Under the pieces are notes generated by a model. That model did not search any database. It worked only from the letters and a program-made list of their open reading frames with translations, and was not told the origin of the DNA. Positions 60,035 through 64,000 of a stretch of DNA of 64,000 nt are shown here, piece by piece. The position numbers and the translations under genes are program-made. The stretch lies in assembly GCF_900290235.1 (NCBI RefSeq), contig NZ_OLMK01000030.1:1-64000 (forward strand), in the 5' to 3' direction. Positions within the stretch are counted from its first letter, which is position 1. Each line of letters begins with the position of its first letter. The DNA is from Streptomyces sp. MA5143a (GTDB lineage Bacteria; Actinomycetota; Actinomycetes; Streptomycetales; Streptomycetaceae).

Positions 60035-61729
60035 TCAGCCCACCTTTGCCGCCAGTGCCCGGAACTGCGCCCACGACAACGTCGGCTTCGCCGGGTCCCA
60101 CAGCTTCTGCGACAGCGCCCGCAGCGGCATGCGTACCCCGGCCGCCACCTGCGCCTCGGTCTGCCGGTTCGCGAGGTCGCACCAGACCGCGAAGACACCA
60201 CCGAGGATCTGCTTGTCGTACTGCGCGGGCACGGCGGTCGTGCCGCGCAGCACCCGCGGGGTCCACGACTCGTAGATGCGCTGCCCGGTCGGATAGAAGA
60301 ACTGGTTGGGCTCACCGAGCACGTAGTAGAGGTACTCGTCGTTGTAGTTGACGACCTGCCGCCCGGCGCTGAGGTACTCGACCGGCTGCCGTGCCCCGAT
60401 CTCCTTGCCCGTCCAGTAGGCGACCTGAATCCGCTTGTCCGCCTGGACCCGGCCGCCCCGGAAGAACCCGTCGTTCCACGCCCGCACCGTCCGGTCGTGG
60501 CCGCGCATCACCGCGGCCCGGTCGTTGAGCCAGCCGGTCGCCAGGTCGGCGACGGTGGCTCCCGCGCCGTACTTGGCCCGCGCGGCGGCCGCCAGCTGCG
60601 GGTAGGACGCCTCCGGGTTCGACGCCATCAGCGCCCGGTACTCGTCGCCGCCGAGGTGCCAGCGCGCGGCGGGGAAGAGGCCCGCGTACTCGTTCAGGAG
60701 TTCGTCGACGATCTTCGCGGCGGCCGGCTTGGAGATGTCGACGGCCCCGCGCGCGGCGACACCCTGCGCGTTGACCAGTTGCAGCTGAGGGTTCCCGGCG
60801 ATCACGGCCCCCAGATGACCGGGCGAGTCGATCTCGGGGACGACCTCGATGTGGCGGCTCCGGGCGAGCGCCACGATCTTCCTCACCTGCGCCTTGGTGA
60901 GGTGCTGGGCCGACACCACCTCGGGATGGGAGGAGGACTCGATGCGGAAGCCCTGGTCGTCGGAGAAGTGCAGGCCGAGCTGGTTGTACTCGAGGTCGCC
61001 CAGTTCCCGGACGCGGTCCTCGATCCAGCCGGCCGTGAAGTGCTTGCGCGCGATGTCGAGCATGAACCCGCGCTGCGGCTTGGCGGGCTCGTCGTTGATC
61101 ACGCCCTCCGGCGCCGTACCGCCGCCGCGCACCGTCTGCTTCAGGGTGCGGGTGCCGTAGAAGACCCCGGCCTCGGCCGGCGCGGCGATCCGCACCCGCC
61201 GGTCCTTCACCGTCAGCGTGTACGCCTCCGAGGCGGACTTCCCCGACCCGGTCAGCGCCAGTTCCACGTCGCCCTCGCGGGGCGTGGCTTCCCCGGCGTA
61301 GGTCAGACCCAGCTCCCCGGCGGTCAGCCGCCCCTCGTCGGCGAGGGCCCCGTTCCGTACGACGACCCGGCCGCCGTCGGAGGGGCGCCAGCCCGGCCCG
61401 CGGGCGGCCTGGTGCTGGCGTACCGCCGGAATGGTGCGCGGCTTCTGCGACAGGGCGTACGAGCGCGAGGGCGAGGGGGACGGCGTGGGGGTTCCCTTCG
61501 CGGCACTCACGGACGACGGCTCGCGCGAGGGCCCCGAGCCGCCCGCCGTCCGGGTGTCACCGCCCGGCCACACGGTCACCGCCACGGCGACGGCGCCACC
61601 CGCCAGGACGACCCCGGAGCCCAGGAGCAACCCTTTCGTCGTGATCGCCGTCCTCCTGCGGGGAGCCCGGCGTCGGCCACCGCTCACGACGCGCTCCCGG
61701 CCCCGGTCCTCATCCGCCACATCTCGCAC
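60035..61729 (-). CDS. Beta-N-acetylhexosaminidase, GH20
   Basis: A 564-residue enzyme with an N-terminal membrane anchor or signal segment (LLLGSGVVLAGGAVAVAVTV) and a Ser/Pro/Thr linker. A GH20b domain (LTAGELGLTYAGEATPREGD, GVFYGTRTLKQTVRGG) is followed by a GH20 barrel from about residue 225 (RGFMLDIARKHFTAGWIEDR). The catalytic Asp-Glu pair is in WHLGGDEYRAL, and substrate tyrosines lie in NYNDEYLYYVLG. It releases terminal N-acetylglucosamine from chitin- or peptidoglycan-derived oligosaccharides by substrate-assisted catalysis. GTG 61729 is assumed; the start is not firm. It diverges from the OHCU-decarboxylase-like gene. Confidence 0.93.
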   Translation of the reverse strand: MRDVADEDRGRERVVSGGRRRAPRRRTAITTKGLLLGSGVVLAGGAVAVAVTVWPGGDTRTAGGSGPSREPSSVSAAKGTPTPSPSPSRSYALSQKPRTIPAVRQHQAARGPGWRPSDGGRVVVRNGALADEGRLTAGELGLTYAGEATPREGDVELALTGSGKSASEAYTLTVKDRRVRIAAPAEAGVFYGTRTLKQTVRGGGTAPEGVINDEPAKPQRGFMLDIARKHFTAGWIEDRVRELGDLEYNQLGLHFSDDQGFRIESSSHPEVVSAQHLTKAQVRKIVALARSRHIEVVPEIDSPGHLGAVIAGNPQLQLVNAQGVAARGAVDISKPAAAKIVDELLNEYAGLFPAARWHLGGDEYRALMASNPEASYPQLAAAARAKYGAGATVADLATGWLNDRAAVMRGHDRTVRAWNDGFFRGGRVQADKRIQVAYWTGKEIGARQPVEYLSAGRQVVNYNDEYLYYVLGEPNQFFYPTGQRIYESWTPRVLRGTTAVPAQYDKQILGGVFAVWCDLANRQTEAQVAAGVRMPLRALSQKLWDPAKPTLSWAQFRALAAKVG

Positions 61730-61854
61730 ACCTCTCTGCCGTCCTCTCCCCGTACCTCCCCCTCGAACCTACGACGTCCGCCCACCCCACCAGTCCACCA
61801 CAGAGTCCGAAACTTGCCCGACCGGGTGAATTTCGGGCATCGAACGGACAGCCC

Positions 61855-62469
61855 ATGACCCACCTCGATAACGTGGTGGCACATCTCGCTCAGCCTGCTC
61901 TGCCGGCCCCTACGCACCGCCGAGGAACCACGCTGCCTCCGCACCGTCTCCCCCACCTCCCCGGCCGGGTCACCCTTCCGGAGCAGGCGCACACCCCGAG
62001 TCCCACGGCCGTGGAGTGGTTCAACCACGCCCCCGAGGACACCCTGCGCCAGTCCCTCCTCGGCTGTCTGCGCAGCCTCCGCTGGGCCCACCGGCTCACC
62101 GACCACCGCCCCTACCCGGACCTGGACGCCCTGCTGGCCGCCTCCGACGAGGCCGCGTACGACCTCACGGCGACCGACCTGGCCGAGGCGCTGGCCGGCG
62201 AGACCCTCCCCTCCCTGCCCTCGGACACGTACGACGTGGCGCACACGGCCCTGAGCGCCGCCCACGCCGCCTACGAGGCCCGCTTCGGCCATGTGTTCGT
62301 CATCTGCCTGGACGGCACCCCTGCGGTGGAGCGCCTGGACCGCACGCTGGAGGGCATCCGCTCACGTCTGGCCCACGATCCCGAGGAGGAGCGGGTCGTC
62401 GTGGCGGAGGAGCTCCGGCGCCTCGCCGCGGAACGGCTGATCGGCTTCCTCCGGGACGCGCCTGTGTGA
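61855..62469 (+). CDS. OHCU-decarboxylase-like protein (catalytic motif not conserved)
   Basis: A 204-residue helical protein. The middle and C-terminal part (AVEWFNHAPEDTLRQSLLGC, AAHAAYEARFGHVFVICLDG, LDRTLEGIRSRLAHDPEEER) follows the fold of 2-oxo-4-hydroxy-4-carboxy-5-ureidoimidazoline decarboxylase, a purine (urate) catabolic enzyme. True enzymes have AHP before a glutamate-containing SxxEQ segment; here the positions read EALAGETLPSLPS and the histidine and EQ are absent. A paralogue with another role is therefore likely. ATG 61855 has only a weak ribosome site. It stands between the hexosaminidase and sdh genes. Confidence 0.7.
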   Translation: MTHLDNVVAHLAQPALPAPTHRRGTTLPPHRLPHLPGRVTLPEQAHTPSPTAVEWFNHAPEDTLRQSLLGCLRSLRWAHRLTDHRPYPDLDALLAASDEAAYDLTATDLAEALAGETLPSLPSDTYDVAHTALSAAHAAYEARFGHVFVICLDGTPAVERLDRTLEGIRSRLAHDPEEERVVVAEELRRLAAERLIGFLRDAPV

Positions 62470-62731
62470 CCTCGTACGGCCCGGCCGCAAGGGCGGAACC
62501 GGCCACGCCGGGCCCCCACCGGGCGGCGGGCCGGCGACCCGCACCCCGGATGCCGCCCGATACTCACCCTTACGTGCAGCCTTCGATGCCAGTTTGATCA
62601 CACCGCCATACCCGGCTTAAGCGCCGCACGCACACGTCGCTACGATGGCCAGGGCCGGTGGACCGTACCCGGCCGGGTCAGACCGACAGACAAGCCGGCC
62701 GGCCCCAATCCCGCTCCCGGAGGGTTCTTCC

Positions 62732-63112
62732 GTGCCGGCTGGAACGCTGTACCGCGGCCGGGAAGGAATGTGGTCCTGGGTGGCTCATCGAGTCACCGGC
62801 GTCCTCATCTTCTTCTTCCTGTTCGTACACGTGCTGGACACCGCTCTCGTCCGTGTCTCCCCCGAGGCCTACGACAAGGTCGTGGCCACGTACAAGACGC
62901 CGATCGTCGCGCTGCTGGAGTACGGCCTCGTCGCCGCCATCCTCTTCCACGCGCTCAACGGCCTTCGGGTGATCGCCGTCGACTTCTGGTCGAACGGCCC
63001 GCGTCACCAGAAGAAGATGCTGTGGATCGTCCTCGGCGTCTGGGTCGTGCTGATGATCGGGGCCCTGTACCCCGTCCTCGGTCACGCCGTCCGTGAACTG
63101 TGGGGGAGCTGA
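62732..63112 (+). CDS. sdhC: Succinate dehydrogenase cytochrome b556 subunit SdhC
   Basis: A 126-residue membrane subunit of respiratory complex II. It has three helices (HRVTGVLIFFFLFVHVLDTA, LEYGLVAAILFHALNGLRVI, LWIVLGVWVVLMIGALYPVL) and haem-binding histidines in ILFHALNGLR and in the first helix. GTG 62732 follows GGAGGG with good spacing. The 262 bp before it should contain the operon promoter. SdhD and SdhA genes follow with short gaps, so all form the sdhCDAB operon; sdhB lies beyond the window. Confidence 0.95.
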   Translation: MPAGTLYRGREGMWSWVAHRVTGVLIFFFLFVHVLDTALVRVSPEAYDKVVATYKTPIVALLEYGLVAAILFHALNGLRVIAVDFWSNGPRHQKKMLWIVLGVWVVLMIGALYPVLGHAVRELWGS

Positions 63113-63117
63113 CAGCC

Positions 63118-63609
63118 ATGTCCACCACTGAGACCACCGCCTCCGGCATCGGCCCCGTCGAGGGCTCGGGCACCCTGTCGGGCTACGGCCCGGAGAACCC
63201 GGCGCCGCTCATCGAGCCGCCCCGCAAGCGCACCAAGAAGACCCCGAAGTCGACCCGCGGCAACTTCGAGATGGCCGCGTGGCTGTTCATGCGGCTGTCC
63301 GGCATCGTCCTGGTCGTCCTGGTCATCGGCCACCTGCTGATCCAGCTCGTCCTCGACGGCGGCGTCTCCAAGATCGGCTTCGCGTTCGTCGCGGGCCGCT
63401 GGGCGTCCCCGTTCTGGCAGGTCTGGGACCTGCTCATGCTGTGGCTGGCGATGCTGCACGGCGCCAACGGTCTGCGCACGGTCATCAACGACTACGCCGA
63501 GCGTGCGAACACGCGGCTGTGGCTGAAGGGCCTGCTGTACACCGCCACGGTGTTCACCATCCTGCTGGGCACGCTGGTGATCTTCACCTTCGACCCGAAC
63601 ATCCGCTAG
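63118..63609 (+). CDS. sdhD: Succinate dehydrogenase hydrophobic membrane anchor SdhD
   Basis: A 163-residue membrane anchor. A 45-residue polar N-terminus rich in Ser/Thr/Pro/Lys leads to three helices (AWLFMRLSGIVLVVLVIGHL, FWQVWDLLMLWLAMLHGANG, GLLYTATVFTILLGTLVIFT). The histidine in LVIGHLLIQL and that in LHGANGLR can ligate haem. ATG 63118 follows GGGGGAG. It starts 5 bp after sdhC and is followed by sdhA. Confidence 0.93.
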   Translation: MSTTETTASGIGPVEGSGTLSGYGPENPAPLIEPPRKRTKKTPKSTRGNFEMAAWLFMRLSGIVLVVLVIGHLLIQLVLDGGVSKIGFAFVAGRWASPFWQVWDLLMLWLAMLHGANGLRTVINDYAERANTRLWLKGLLYTATVFTILLGTLVIFTFDPNIR

Positions 63610-63632
63610 GCACGGGGCTGAGGCAACCGATC

Positions 63633-64000
63633 ATGAAGATCCACAAGTACGACACCGTCATCGTCGGCGCCGGCGGCGCCGGTATGCGCGCCGCGATCGA
63701 GTCGACGAAGCGCAGCCGCACCGCCGTGCTGACCAAGCTGTACCCGACCCGGTCCCACACGGGCGCCGCGCAGGGCGGCATGGCCGCCGCGCTCGCCAAC
63801 GTGGAGGAGGACAACTGGGAGTGGCACACCTTCGACACGGTCAAGGGCGGTGACTACCTGGTCGACCAGGACGCCGCCGAGATCCTGGCGAAGGAGGCCA
63901 TCGACTCCGTCCTCGACCTGGAGAAGATGGGCCTGCCGTTCAACCGGACCCCGAACGGCACGATCGACCAGCGCCGCTTCGGCGGTCACAGCCGCAACCA
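63633..64000 (+). CDS. sdhA: Succinate dehydrogenase flavoprotein subunit SdhA (truncated at window edge)
   Basis: Only the first 122 residues of the roughly 580-residue flavoprotein are present. The FAD-binding IVGAGGAGMRAAIES near residue 9 and the covalent-FAD histidine motif RSHTGAAQGGMAAAL near 40 are intact, and GGDYLVDQDAAEI and RRFGGHSRN agree with the family. The start ATG 63633 lies 23 bp after sdhD. It continues beyond the window. Confidence 0.95.
   Translation, partial: MKIHKYDTVIVGAGGAGMRAAIESTKRSRTAVLTKLYPTRSHTGAAQGGMAAALANVEEDNWEWHTFDTVKGGDYLVDQDAAEILAKEAIDSVLDLEKMGLPFNRTPNGTIDQRRFGGHSRN

Overview
The window is high-GC actinobacterial chromosome and is almost certainly from a Streptomyces. 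The evidence is extreme third-position GC, many GTG starts, and many predicted leaderless genes with a TAnnnT-type -10 about 7 nt before the start codon. The gene order (sigQ/afsQ1/afsQ2, a nucleoside-utilisation region, a Kdn-type cell-wall polymer cluster, sdhCDA) also matches what I know of the core chromosome of Streptomyces coelicolor and relatives. I see no tRNA, rRNA, CRISPR array, insertion sequence, prophage or attachment site. The one truncated gene is sdhA at the right edge.

Layout. 0.4-11.4 kb: gamma-glutamylcyclotransferase-like protein, purine nucleoside phosphorylase, a phosphohexomutase/phosphopentomutase, two membrane proteins, deoC followed by a full aldehyde dehydrogenase and an overlapping half-length one, a small secreted protein, and a uridine-kinase-like protein. 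11.4-16.7 kb: sigQ divergent from the afsQ1-afsQ2-lipoprotein operon, then VanZ-like and PspC-like genes. 16.7-23 kb: second small secreted protein, adenosine deaminase, an alpha/beta hydrolase-like protein, a LysR regulator divergent from an MFS transporter, an ECF sigma factor with a SnoaL-like tail, and a STAS protein. 23-31.9 kb: nucleoside ABC transporter operon (ATPase, two permeases, cytidine deaminase, thymidine phosphorylase) and two BMP-type substrate-binding lipoproteins. 32-35.5 kb: M20 amidohydrolase and LtrA-like protein. 35.6-45.5 kb: a sialic-acid/Kdn-like polymer cluster (NeuB-like synthase, NeuA-HAD fusion, polysialyltransferase-like and other glycosyltransferases, acyltransferase, methyltransferase-like protein), best read as teichulosonic-acid biosynthesis. 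45.6-49 kb: LysE exporter, acyl-CoA mutase large subunit, lipoprotein L,D-transpeptidase. 49.4-54.1 kb: two paralogous ECF sigma/anti-sigma-like pairs, one carrying a 33-bp coding repeat array. 54.3-62.5 kb: PGRP amidase with FG-GAP repeats, several hypotheticals, GH20 hexosaminidase, OHCU-decarboxylase-like protein. 62.7-64 kb: sdhC, sdhD, sdhA (partial).

The unifying signal is a palindrome, CTACGCGCGTAG (variant TAACGCGCGTAG). It lies upstream of pnp, deoC, add, the nucleoside ABC operon and both BMP lipoprotein genes. Together these genes describe a pathway: BMP/ABC uptake, deamination (Add, Cdd), phosphorolysis (PNP, DeoA), pentose-1-phosphate isomerisation (probably by the mutase), aldol cleavage (DeoC) and acetaldehyde oxidation (aldehyde dehydrogenase pair). 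No obvious cognate regulator is encoded in the window. Other points of interest are a probable AUC start codon on the ABC ATPase, two GTnAC-n6-GTnAC boxes (one in the sigQ-afsQ1 intergenic region, one before the mutase gene), a NeuB-like enzyme without its usual C-terminal SAF domain, and a recurrent intergenic hairpin repeat family.
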